NCBI RefSeq assembly: GCF_004115155.1
Contig: NZ_RDSM01000001.1
Coordinates: 434,001-498,000 of the forward strand
DNA from: Granulicella sibirica
GTDB taxonomy: Bacteria; Acidobacteriota; Terriglobia; Terriglobales; Acidobacteriaceae
Length of the DNA stretch: 64,000 bases
Direction of reading: 5' to 3'
A program made the position numbers and the translations under genes. Shown one piece after another: positions 57,107 to 64,000 of this stretch; positions within the stretch are counted from its first letter, which is position 1; every line of letters starts with the position of its first letter. The notes under the pieces were generated by a model, which did not search any database, was not told where the DNA came from, and saw only the letters and a list, made by a program, of their open reading frames with translations.

Positions 57107-58759
57107 ATGACTTTTAAGACTCCCCTAGCAGCCGCGGCTCTATTTCTCGGAACTCTCTCTGTCGCCGCTCAGGGTGTTCCCGTTACTCCCGCAGACGAGG
57201 CCTCGGGCCAGGCCTGGTTCGCCCATATCAAGGTTCTCGCTTCCGACGACATGCACGGTCGCCTCACGGGCTCGGAAGACTACCTCCGGGCTGCGAAGTA
57301 CGTGGTCGACCAGTTCAAAGCGGACGGCCTCTCTCCTGCCGGAACCGAAGGCTTCTACCAACCTGTCCAATTCGACGTGACCAAGGTCCTCGCCGACAAG
57401 TCCTCCGTCTCGCTCATCGTCGACGGCAAGCCGACGCCGCTCGTCCTCGGCCACGATGCCATCCTCGGAGCCCGTGGCACCCAACCCAGGGCCATCTCCG
57501 CGCCGCTCGTCTTCCTCGGCTACGGCCTCCACCTTCCCGACGCGAACTATGACGACTTCGCCGGCCAGGATCTGAGGGGCAAGATCGTCGTCACCATCAA
57601 CGGCGGCCCCGCCGACCTTCCCGGAGCGCTCAAGTCCTACGCTCGCACCGCTCCTTTCGCCAAGGCCCTCGCTGACTCGGGGGCCGTAGGCGCCATCTCC
57701 ATTCCCACCCCGAAATCCATGGACTTCGGCTGGGACCGCATCGCCAGCGGAGCCTCGCAACCTGGCATGCGTCTCGCCGCCACTCCTTCCGACGCCGCGA
57801 TCGCCGCGAAGCACCCTTCTCTCGCCGACTATCACCAGACACTTTTCTCCGCCACCTTCAACCCCGCGGAGGCCGAGAAGCTCTTCGCGAACTCCGGGCA
57901 TACCTTCGCCGAGATCCTCGCCCTCGCTGACGCCCAGAAGCCTCTCCCGCGCTTCGCACTCAACAAGTCCATCACCGCCACCGTCACAACCGATAACACC
58001 CATGTCGAATCTCCGAACATCGTCGCCAAACTCGAAGGGTCCGATCCCACCCTCAAGAACGAGTACGTCCTCGTCTCCGCGCATCTCGACCACCTCGGCA
58101 TCGGAGCTCCCATCAACGGAAGTACGATTTATGCCGGCGCCATGGACGACGCCTCAGGCGTAGCCTCCGTCCTGGAGATAGCCAAGAGCCTCTCCCAATC
58201 GAAAGATCGCCCAAAGCGCTCCGTACTCTTCCTCGTCTTCACCGCCGAGGAGAAAGGCCTCTTAGGCTCACGCTACTTTGCCGGCCACCCGTCCGTCCCC
58301 GCGAACAGCATAGTCGCCGACCTGAACATGGACATGTTCATGCCCTTGTTCCCGTTGAAGAAGCTCCACATCCAGGGCCTCGTCGAGTCGACCCTCCAGG
58401 ACGACGCCCGCACTGTAGGCGCCGCGCACCACATCGAGATCGCTCCCGATCCCGAACCCGACCGTAACTCCTTCATCCGCACCGATCAGTACAGCTTCGT
58501 GCAAGCTGGTGTTCCCGCGTTGGCGATGAAGTTCGGCTGGACCATGGGCTCGCCAGAGTACAAGCGGTGGCGCCAGTGGCTTGCGCAGCGATACCACTCC
58601 ACGCAGGACAACCTCGCCCAGCCGATGGATTATCCTGCGGCCGCCCAGTTCAACAGCTTCCTCGCGGATCTTGCTCGCCATGTCGCCGACGACCCGACTC
58701 GGCCTCACTACCTCGAAAGCAGCTTCTTTCATCGATTTGAAACCCAAACCGGCCAGTAG
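57107..58759 (+). CDS. Exported M28 peptidase with PA domain
   Basis: A 550-residue exported aminopeptidase from ATG 57107 with GGAG upstream. A signal peptide (MTFKTPLAAAALFLGTLSVAAQ) is followed by an N-terminal helix pair, a PA domain insert (about 120-290) with FLGYGLHLPDANYDDFAGQD, and the M28 core. Metal and catalytic residues are visible as SAHLDHLGIG, GAMDDASGVASVLEIAKSL, and FTAEEKGLLGSRYF. A later Asp lies in DLNMDMFMP. It is a second M28 enzyme in this window, similar in design to the one at 41572. Confidence 0.93.
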   Translation: MTFKTPLAAAALFLGTLSVAAQGVPVTPADEASGQAWFAHIKVLASDDMHGRLTGSEDYLRAAKYVVDQFKADGLSPAGTEGFYQPVQFDVTKVLADKSSVSLIVDGKPTPLVLGHDAILGARGTQPRAISAPLVFLGYGLHLPDANYDDFAGQDLRGKIVVTINGGPADLPGALKSYARTAPFAKALADSGAVGAISIPTPKSMDFGWDRIASGASQPGMRLAATPSDAAIAAKHPSLADYHQTLFSATFNPAEAEKLFANSGHTFAEILALADAQKPLPRFALNKSITATVTTDNTHVESPNIVAKLEGSDPTLKNEYVLVSAHLDHLGIGAPINGSTIYAGAMDDASGVASVLEIAKSLSQSKDRPKRSVLFLVFTAEEKGLLGSRYFAGHPSVPANSIVADLNMDMFMPLFPLKKLHIQGLVESTLQDDARTVGAAHHIEIAPDPEPDRNSFIRTDQYSFVQAGVPALAMKFGWTMGSPEYKRWRQWLAQRYHSTQDNLAQPMDYPAAAQFNSFLADLARHVADDPTRPHYLESSFFHRFETQTGQ

Positions 58760-58869
58760 CGGCTTCGGCACTCATCGTCTTTTCAAGGCATCTTCACGCT
58801 CTAGATACCTTGCACGAACCAAGCGGCCCCACACTCATCTCGTAGCTAACCCCAGTACGGAGTGAGCCA

Positions 58870-59679
58870 ATGCCCGTTGCAGACCAGTCGACTGATCTTG
58901 TTCTCGAGGCGCAGGCAACTGCGGGATGCGTTTCCACCCAGGCCCCTTACTACTTAGAAGCCGCACCATACCGGGTACGTCTAGCCAGCTCCACTCTCGA
59001 AATCGAAGCTGCCCTTCGGCTTCGCTTTATCGTCTTCAACCTCGAAATGAACGAGGGCCTCGAATCCGCGTACACCGACGGGTTCGACCGCGACCGCTTC
59101 GACGCGGTCTGCGATCACCTTATCGTCGAGCATCAAGGCACAGGCCAGATCATCGGAACCTATCGCCTGCAGCGCGGGAGTGTTGCCGCTCGCAACTTCG
59201 GGTACTACAGTGAGCAGGAGTTCGACTTCACGCCTTACGAACACATACGCTCCGAGATCGTCGAACTCGGGCGCGCCTGCATCCACCGCGATCATCGGTC
59301 GAGCGAAGTCCTTCATCTCCTCTGGCGCGGAATCGCACGCTATGTTCTCGCGAACGGTGCGCGCTACATGATGGGCTGCTGCTCCCTGCCCTCGCAGGAC
59401 AGCGTCCTCGGTCACAGTGTGTATCGCTCGCTCGCTGGCTATCTGGCGGCGCCGGAGTTGATCACGGTTCCGACCGCAGCTTATGCGCTTGAGCGCTCGA
59501 TCGAGACGCTCGAGGAGGCGCGACCGCCGAAGCTGCTTCGTGCGTATCTCACGATCGGCGCGAAGATCTGCAGTTCGCCTGCAATCGATCGCGAGTTCAA
59601 GACCATCGACTTTCTCACGCTGCTGGATCTGCAGACACTTCATCCGCGCGTCGCCGCAAGGTTTCTTGCCCATGAGTGA
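58870..59679 (+). CDS. olsB: Ornithine N-acyltransferase (OlsB-like)
   Basis: A 269-residue GNAT-fold acyltransferase of the hemolysin/OlsB type. It transfers a 3-hydroxyacyl chain from acyl carrier protein to ornithine to give lyso-ornithine lipid. Family signatures seen are AALRLRFIVFNLEMNEG, FDAVCDHLIVEHQGTGQIIG, EIVELGRACIHRDHR and YMMGCCSLPSQDS. The TGA stop overlaps the ATG of the PlsC-like gene by 8 bases, so translation is coupled and the two form an operon for ornithine-lipid synthesis. Confidence 0.88.
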   Translation: MPVADQSTDLVLEAQATAGCVSTQAPYYLEAAPYRVRLASSTLEIEAALRLRFIVFNLEMNEGLESAYTDGFDRDRFDAVCDHLIVEHQGTGQIIGTYRLQRGSVAARNFGYYSEQEFDFTPYEHIRSEIVELGRACIHRDHRSSEVLHLLWRGIARYVLANGARYMMGCCSLPSQDSVLGHSVYRSLAGYLAAPELITVPTAAYALERSIETLEEARPPKLLRAYLTIGAKICSSPAIDREFKTIDFLTLLDLQTLHPRVAARFLAHE

Positions 59680-60550
59680 GCAGATAGCCAGCAGGCTTGT
59701 TCGCTCGATCACTCGAACTACATTGCTCGTCTTCCTGCTGACGCTTGCTTGCATCGATGGGCAGATCCGGCGTCTGTTTTTCGGGCTGAGGAAGGGACGA
59801 GCAGGAGCTGTCTGGGTTCATGGATGGTCAAAGCGCATCGTTCGCGCGCTCGGCATCGCATGCACTGTTTGTGGTCCGCTTCCGGAGTGCGAAGCGGGCC
59901 GAAGTATGGCTGTCGTCTCGAACCATCTCAGCTATCTCGATATCCTCATTTCCTCTGCCGCAAGGCCTTTTGTGATGGTGGCCAAGTCGGAGGTGCGCGG
60001 TTGGCCCCTGCTTGGGTGGATCACCGCGCAGGCTGGAACGGTTTATGTTCAGCGCGCTGATGTGAAGGGCGGAAGGACTCAGACGCATGCCGAGGTGAAT
60101 GGCTTGATGGCTGAGGCTTTTGGAAGTGGTCTTCCGGTGCTCTTTTATCCGGAGGGGACGACTACCGATGGAGAGAGCGTGCTTCCCTTTCGTCGCGGAC
60201 TTTTTCACTCGGTTCTGTTCGCGAACGCTCAGGTTCGTAGCGCCGCGGTTGCTTACAAGCTGAGCGAGCCGAATGCCGGAGCGTCCGTTGCGAACGATGT
60301 CTGCTTCTGGAGAGACATGGAGTTCGTTCCTCACCTCTTCACCTGCCTCGGGCTGAAGGGCCTTGAGGGTCATCTTCAGTTCGGCGATCGAGCTGTTGAG
60401 GGCGGCGATCGTTTTGCTCTCGCCGTGAACGCGCGGGCCGAGGTGACTGCGCTCTATGAGGGGCTTTGTTCCGCAAGCGTTGAGATGCTGCCAGAGGGGG
60501 TACTCACGCCCCATAGCCCGCGTGTTAGTCGAATGACTGCGACGACTTAG
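59672..60550 (+). CDS. olsA: Lyso-ornithine lipid O-acyltransferase (OlsA/PlsC-like)
   Basis: A 292-residue membrane-associated acyltransferase that completes ornithine lipids. An N-terminal hydrophobic helix (about 12-30) is followed by acyltransferase block I NHLSYLD, block II region MVAKSEVRGWPLLGWI, block III FYPEGTTTDGESV and a Pro-containing block IV region. The adjacent OlsB-like gene supports OlsA over a phosphatidic-acid role. The last 18 residues (from about GVLTPHSPR) are encoded inside the third, diverged copy of the composite intergenic element, so the C-terminus has been replaced or extended by it. Confidence 0.88.
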   Translation: MSEQIASRLVRSITRTTLLVFLLTLACIDGQIRRLFFGLRKGRAGAVWVHGWSKRIVRALGIACTVCGPLPECEAGRSMAVVSNHLSYLDILISSAARPFVMVAKSEVRGWPLLGWITAQAGTVYVQRADVKGGRTQTHAEVNGLMAEAFGSGLPVLFYPEGTTTDGESVLPFRRGLFHSVLFANAQVRSAAVAYKLSEPNAGASVANDVCFWRDMEFVPHLFTCLGLKGLEGHLQFGDRAVEGGDRFALAVNARAEVTALYEGLCSASVEMLPEGVLTPHSPRVSRMTATT

Positions 60551-60640
60551 AGCAAACATACCGCTGCAAGTTGTTGCAATCAAGTTAGTTACGGCAAAGG
60601 CATAAATATACTTGGCTAACCCAAGGGGGCCAAGTGCTAA
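60495..60640 (+). repeat. Composite 3' element, diverged partial copy 3
   Basis: GGGGGTACTCACGCCCCATAGCCCGCGTGTTAGTC matches the head of the other two copies, abbreviated here: the shared core is CCCCATAGCCCG.GTGT.AGT, with GACTTA further on and AGTTACGGC as in copy 1. A 7-bp stem ACTTGGC/GCCAAGT (60610-60616 and 60629-60635) sits where the terminator would be but has no T-tract. No CTTGACATGCG tail is found. Orientation relative to olsA is the same as in the other copies. Confidence 0.55.
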
Positions 60641-60676
60641 AAAATCATTTGTTCCGGCTGTTCAAACGCTAAAAAA

Positions 60677-61555
60677 TTACGGTTTGGATCTTCCAAAGAG
60701 TCCACGTATGCCCCCTTTGTTGTCGTCCACATTGCTGTAGTTTGTGCAGTTTTGGGTTGGATAACTCTGATTGGCACCTCCGAGAAAGCTCCAAAATCGG
60801 GACCAATGCTCAACGCCAAAAACGTCTCTGTATATGATCTCCCCAAAGATGGCAAAATAGATTTTACCTTCTTTGAAGGCGTCGAGATCAGATTGGGTAA
60901 TAGTGGTTACCTGCGTTCCACCACCCGAGAGTTTTTGCCAGAAGGCTGGAAACGTGGCGGGCTTTCCAGGATAGAGTATACCGAACGTCACTCCGGTACC
61001 GGGCTGTTCATAGTTAAGACTCGGAGACTCGCTTATCGTGCGTCTCTCTATAACGATCGATCCACGAATATCCTTGGCTACCGTTTTCCCGACATTTTCC
61101 ATACTTATGGATTGGGACATGGGGCGACTGGTATCTATGTCCGCCGTGGTGTTTTCAGTGGCTACCAGTTTTATAAGAGCTCGTTCGTCAACTTGGAAAT
61201 TATCACCCGCGTCCAGCCACTGAGCGAATGTAATCATGGCGTATCCAATAGCAAAGAAAATTGCCCAGAACTCCAGTCTGTGCTTCCACCAACTGATCGT
61301 TCTGCCAGTGTAATTATCAAACTGATACCACTTATACTTGGCCTCTTTGAAGGTCTTTGGTCTTGGCCGCGTATGCGCGAGGGGGAAGAAGGCGACGCTA
61401 GTGTTGTCATTCCCGTCTTCTTCGGGAGCATCGCCCTCGTTATCGTGGGGTGGATCTTGGCATTGGGTTGGATCGGTGGTTATGCGTAAGAGCCTATTAT
61501 TTTCCTTGATTGCATTCAGGAGTCTCTCGCCAAGTTCTTTCGTGTTTTTATCCAT
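60677..61555 (-). CDS. Orphan single-span membrane protein
   Basis: A 292-residue protein of unknown function. An acidic, low-complexity start (PPHDNEGDAPEEDGND) is followed by a transmembrane helix (about 92-113, LEFWAIFFAIGYAMITFAQW) and a beta-rich C-terminal domain containing IRGSIVIERRTISE and EGKIYFAIFGEIIYRDVFG. The C-terminus ends in a basic GLFGRSKP. Base composition is clearly more AT-rich than flanking genes, with codons rarely used elsewhere here, which suggests acquisition by transfer. A 245-codon frame on the opposite strand is judged a shadow. Confidence 0.7.
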   Translation of the reverse strand: MDKNTKELGERLLNAIKENNRLLRITTDPTQCQDPPHDNEGDAPEEDGNDNTSVAFFPLAHTRPRPKTFKEAKYKWYQFDNYTGRTISWWKHRLEFWAIFFAIGYAMITFAQWLDAGDNFQVDERALIKLVATENTTADIDTSRPMSQSISMENVGKTVAKDIRGSIVIERRTISESPSLNYEQPGTGVTFGILYPGKPATFPAFWQKLSGGGTQVTTITQSDLDAFKEGKIYFAIFGEIIYRDVFGVEHWSRFWSFLGGANQSYPTQNCTNYSNVDDNKGGIRGLFGRSKP

Positions 61556-62097
61556 AGGAGTATGCTGCGAAGAAGAAACACGAACACCAAAACGATCTTG
61601 ATAAGAAACTGTCAGATTCCAGCCAGCATACCGACGCTTTCGCCCGAGCGCTATCGAAAATAGCTAAGGCAGGCGCGGCTTCCTCCCGCGCCGCAATTGA
61701 GGCGGCCCAATCAACAAAGCCTTCACGGTATACGCGATTCGTCCATGCCCCCGTAAAGGAACCGGCTTAGGCTACGAGCCGGGTCGCCTCCTTACCTGTC
61801 AGTTCGGAATAGGTGGGACGTCGACCTACCACTTGCGACAGCGTTTTATTGAAACGGCTTGAATCGTGGTGTCCCGATCCGGTTCTTGGAGCGGAACATC
61901 TGCTTATTGCTGCTGGAAGTATTGCCCAGACGGCTTACGGCTAAACATCAGCAAGAAAACGATTTAGTTGTAAGTTTGCGTGCGGACAATCATTTCCGTT
62001 TTCGGCGGATGGTGTTGTCGACTCCTGAATTTTCCCGTACGCGGCTGACCATGGGGCTTGACGAGACTTCCATAGGTCCTGCGGGGGCCAGAAAGGT
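61556..62097. other. Gene-poor region with short open frames
   Basis: 542 bases with no complete gene. A plus-strand frame ending at a TAG near 61768 encodes a Lys/Ala-rich stretch (FARALSKIAKAGAASSRAAI) but has no start codon. On the minus strand an open frame ends with NKTLSQVVGRRPTYSELTGK near 61780-61850 and, past one TAA, stays open for another 60 codons. These look like decayed gene pieces. A GC-rich stem CCGGCT/AGCCGG also lies near 61765. Confidence 0.4.
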
Positions 62098-63213
62098 CTA
62101 TGGTTCGTCTGCCGTCGGGTTTGGAAGGAGGATGCGGCGTGTGCCAACGTCAGGAGTCTTCTCCGGATCGGGCGGGGGCGCGGCCGGATTGGTGAAGGTT
62201 TCGGGATCCGGCAAGGGGACGCTGATTCCGCCGGGACGGATGAGGGCATTGCTCTTCGCGATAAAGACGAGTATCTGGTGGGCTCCCGCAGTTACTGTTC
62301 GCGGGCGCGGGAACTCGACAATGTATCGCTCGCGAATCATCTGGATGACGTGCTTGAGGGTGTCGGGCATGTCGTCGTTTTTGGAGTTCAGGACGATTCC
62401 GCCGCTGAGCTCGGACAAGGAGCGGAAGAAACCGGGTTCGCCTACGGCGGAGGCTGGGTCGAGGAAGCGACCGAAGCTGTCGGTGGGTTGGTATCGGATC
62501 CCGAACACGCTGACTGCGGAGGCGGTCGCATGGGTTCTAGCTTCATTCCAAGTGAGGCGGCTGCCGTGGTCGATGCCACTGGAGATAGCGATGATGACGC
62601 GACGGCCGGAGGTGGAACCGAGTTGCTCACTGAGGTACGAGATGGTATCCCAGAGTCCGATGGGGTGAGGACAGCCGGAACCTTTCTGCTGATGATCGCG
62701 TGATCTCCAGGATTGCAGCGCGGCATCGACCGTGTGGCCGAGGAGCGCGGGGTCTTCAGGAGAGAGGCTATGAGTGTGGATGAGGGAACAATCGAGCGTG
62801 TAGATGGTGACCTGATCGCGGGGATGGAGCGAGAGGGGCGCGAGCCTTGCGATCGCCTTATCGATCTCGGGAAAGGCATCCCTGCTGAAGTCTCGGACAT
62901 CGAGGAGGATCGCAAGGTTGATGGGGTCATCGCCCTCGGTGCGGATATAGGTAGGGCGGAAGGGGCGGCCGGCGTCGAGCGTGATGGTGAAGCGTCTGGG
63001 ATCGAACTTTGGGGTGGAGCGGCGATCATGGTCGAGAACGAGGACCGGGATCTGGATGAGGTCGGCGTAGGCGTGGAGGGTGGCGATGGGGGCTTCGCCT
63101 GGGGTTGGCTCCTGGGCGCGCAGGAATGGGGCCAGCAGGAGGATGAGCAAGGCAAGGGACAGGCCTGGTGAATGCGAGGGGAGGGACGGTCTGCGTGGAG
63201 GGCAGAAGGTCAT
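62098..63213 (-). CDS. Exported VWFA-domain protein
   Basis: A 371-residue exported protein from ATG 63211-63213, whose N-terminus is a signal peptide (LSLALLILLLAPFLRAQ). The frame is open far upstream only as a shadow of the DinB gene. A leading beta domain (about 45-110, IQIPVLVLDHDRRSTP) precedes a von Willebrand factor A fold with NLAILLDVRDFSRDAF (MIDAS region, degenerate relative to DxSxS), GRRVIIAISSGIDHGS and VSVFGIRYQPTDS. Proteins with this layout are numerous in Acidobacteria; the partner is unknown. It is divergent from the DinB gene. Confidence 0.85.
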   Translation of the reverse strand: MTFCPPRRPSLPSHSPGLSLALLILLLAPFLRAQEPTPGEAPIATLHAYADLIQIPVLVLDHDRRSTPKFDPRRFTITLDAGRPFRPTYIRTEGDDPINLAILLDVRDFSRDAFPEIDKAIARLAPLSLHPRDQVTIYTLDCSLIHTHSLSPEDPALLGHTVDAALQSWRSRDHQQKGSGCPHPIGLWDTISYLSEQLGSTSGRRVIIAISSGIDHGSRLTWNEARTHATASAVSVFGIRYQPTDSFGRFLDPASAVGEPGFFRSLSELSGGIVLNSKNDDMPDTLKHVIQMIRERYIVEFPRPRTVTAGAHQILVFIAKSNALIRPGGISVPLPDPETFTNPAAPPPDPEKTPDVGTRRILLPNPTADEP

Positions 63214-63340
63214 GTGGGAAGTATCGCAGATTCTTTTGGGCTTAGCCGAGCCGAGGCGGGGTCTATGAGAGGCTTTTAGAAGGGACGTGATTCTGCCTTG
63301 GAGCAACCTGGCTGAGTGCTTCCCTCTCGAAAGGAAACGA

Positions 63341-63841
63341 ATGACTCTCGCTGAACGCCTTCTCCCTGAGCTTGAACAGCAACTCGCGAACACCCGCAAG
63401 GTGCTCCACGAGGTGCCGGATGGACGCAACGACTTTGCTCCGCATGAGAAGTCGATGCCGCTGACACGACTGGCCGGACACACCGCCGAACTGGTCGGGT
63501 TTGCAACCCTGCACCTGACCGTGCCGAGCATCAACATGGGCACGCCGGAGGATCCGCGCAAGATTCTGCGGATGGGTCTCAAAGCGGATCTCTTGACCGA
63601 GTTTGAAGGCATGGCGGCGCGGCTGGTGGAGACGCTGAAGGCAACGAGCGATGCGGCGTTCGACGAGGAGTACACCCTGTTGAGGCAGGGGAATGTGGTG
63701 ATTCGGACGACTCGGTATGGGGCTTACCGGACGCTGTTTCTGGACCACATGATTCATCACCGGGCGCAGCTTGGGGTGTACTTGCGGCTGATGGGGGAGA
63801 AGGTGCCGGCTACGTTTGGGCCTAGTGCGGATGAGAAGTAG
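63341..63841 (+). CDS. DinB family protein
   Basis: A 166-residue four-helix-bundle protein from ATG 63341, with AAAGGAAA upstream. The His triad typical of DinB metal sites is visible: His in RLAGHTAELVGF and two in LDHMIHHRAQLGVYLRL. Members are putative thiol- or metal-dependent transferases and some are damage- or stress-related. The 3' end overlaps, on the opposite strand, the extended frame of a toxin-like gene. Confidence 0.88.
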   Translation: MTLAERLLPELEQQLANTRKVLHEVPDGRNDFAPHEKSMPLTRLAGHTAELVGFATLHLTVPSINMGTPEDPRKILRMGLKADLLTEFEGMAARLVETLKATSDAAFDEEYTLLRQGNVVIRTTRYGAYRTLFLDHMIHHRAQLGVYLRLMGEKVPATFGPSADEK

Positions 63842-64000
63842 GTGCTGACAGCGTCAGTCAGGCTATCTCCGAGGGGGTTGAACGCGCTGCGGTCTCCGTG
63901 CCGGATGTGAAGAACGAGAACGTTCTTCGCTTGCTGGTCGATCGAGTGGATGATGCGGTAGAAATGAGGCTTGTTGCTGTGGAGGAGTTGGCGCAGACGC
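63757..64000 (-). CDS. RelE/ParE-like toxin, 5' end outside window
   Basis: The final 80 codons of a minus-strand gene that enters from the right edge. LLHSNKPHFYRIIHSIDQQA and VLVLHIRHGDR are the typical C-terminal strands of RelE/ParE ribosome- or gyrase-targeting toxins. After that motif the frame runs on about 40 codons to a TGA at 63757-63759, reaching into the DinB gene's 3' end; usual toxins stop soon after the HIRHG strand, so the tail may be a lost stop codon or frame extension. The antitoxin would be upstream, outside the window. Confidence 0.7.
   Translation of the reverse strand, partial: RLRQLLHSNKPHFYRIIHSIDQQAKNVLVLHIRHGDRSAFNPLGDSLTDAVSTYFSSALGPNVAGTFSPISRKYTPSCAR

Noticed and set aside
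60752..61489. 245-codon plus-strand frame opposite the orphan membrane protein
   Set aside because: The minus-strand product has a clear membrane helix, an acidic start and a beta-rich tail, while the plus product looks random; only one can be real.
61700..61860. Possible structured RNA or tRNA-like hairpins
   Set aside because: Short stems (CCGGCT/AGCCGG and GGTCG/CGACC) exist, but no cloverleaf, T-loop or CCA-type end forms, and open frames on both strands explain the region as gene debris.

Overview
The window is high-GC (about 60-65% by eye), densely coded bacterial DNA and reads as chromosome of an Acidobacteriota (Terriglobia, Acidobacteriaceae-like) soil bacterium. This is inferred from the gene set: an Oar-type TonB-dependent receptor with a carboxypeptidase-regulatory N-terminus, a pro-kumamolisin (S53) protease, SBBP-repeat and VWFA-type secreted proteins, a two-component-propeller hybrid sensor with a Y_Y_Y domain, several secreted plant-polysaccharide enzymes and a SecA carrying an insertion. 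No rRNA, tRNA, CRISPR array, insertion sequence or phage was seen.

Layout. 1-5.7 kb: a 5'-truncated Orn/Lys/Arg decarboxylase, a GAF-PAS-GGDEF diguanylate cyclase, a coupled pair of small membrane proteins and an M24 peptidase. 5.7-9.8 kb: a secreted GH36-like glycosidase and a DUF427-cytochrome P450 overlapping pair, closed by a strong hairpin terminator. 9.9-14 kb: kumamolisin protease, AraC regulator, DoxX-like protein. 14-19 kb: a histidine kinase / response regulator / propeller histidine kinase cluster in which the two kinases look like duplicates. 19-28 kb: Zn-alcohol dehydrogenase, a DUF985 cupin broken by an in-frame amber codon, a purine permease, a large orphan membrane protein with a TIR-like C-terminal domain, and a divergent TetR/oxidoreductase pair with a clear palindromic operator. 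28-33.6 kb: GH51 arabinofuranosidase and an intact SBBP-repeat protein with a decayed paralogue fragment beside it. 33.9-43 kb (minus strand): DsbA-like thioredoxin, NAD synthetase, sugar transferase, MlaF-like ATPase, MobA, M20 and M28 peptidases. 43-52 kb: methyltransferase, CE12 esterase, Crp/Fnr regulator, two small paralogous proteins, a KH protein, SecA, DUF2306-like protein, rhodanese. 52.4-60.5 kb: TonB-dependent receptor, HEAT-repeat protein, M28 peptidase and an olsB-olsA ornithine-lipid pair. 60.5-64 kb: a more AT-rich patch with an orphan membrane protein and gene debris, then a VWFA protein, DinB protein and the end of a RelE/ParE-like toxin.

The most unusual structure is not a gene. 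A composite intergenic element of about 290 bp lies just downstream of the DsbA gene and of the rhodanese gene, in the same orientation relative to each gene. It has a GGTACC/C-tract head, a hairpin terminator of different sequence but similar position in the middle, and an identical 18-bp tail 264-265 bp from the head. A diverged third head forms the 3' end of olsA. Functionally the region suggests a heterotroph that degrades plant polymers and peptides, makes exopolysaccharide and ornithine lipids, and has ample sensory and cyclic-di-GMP signalling.
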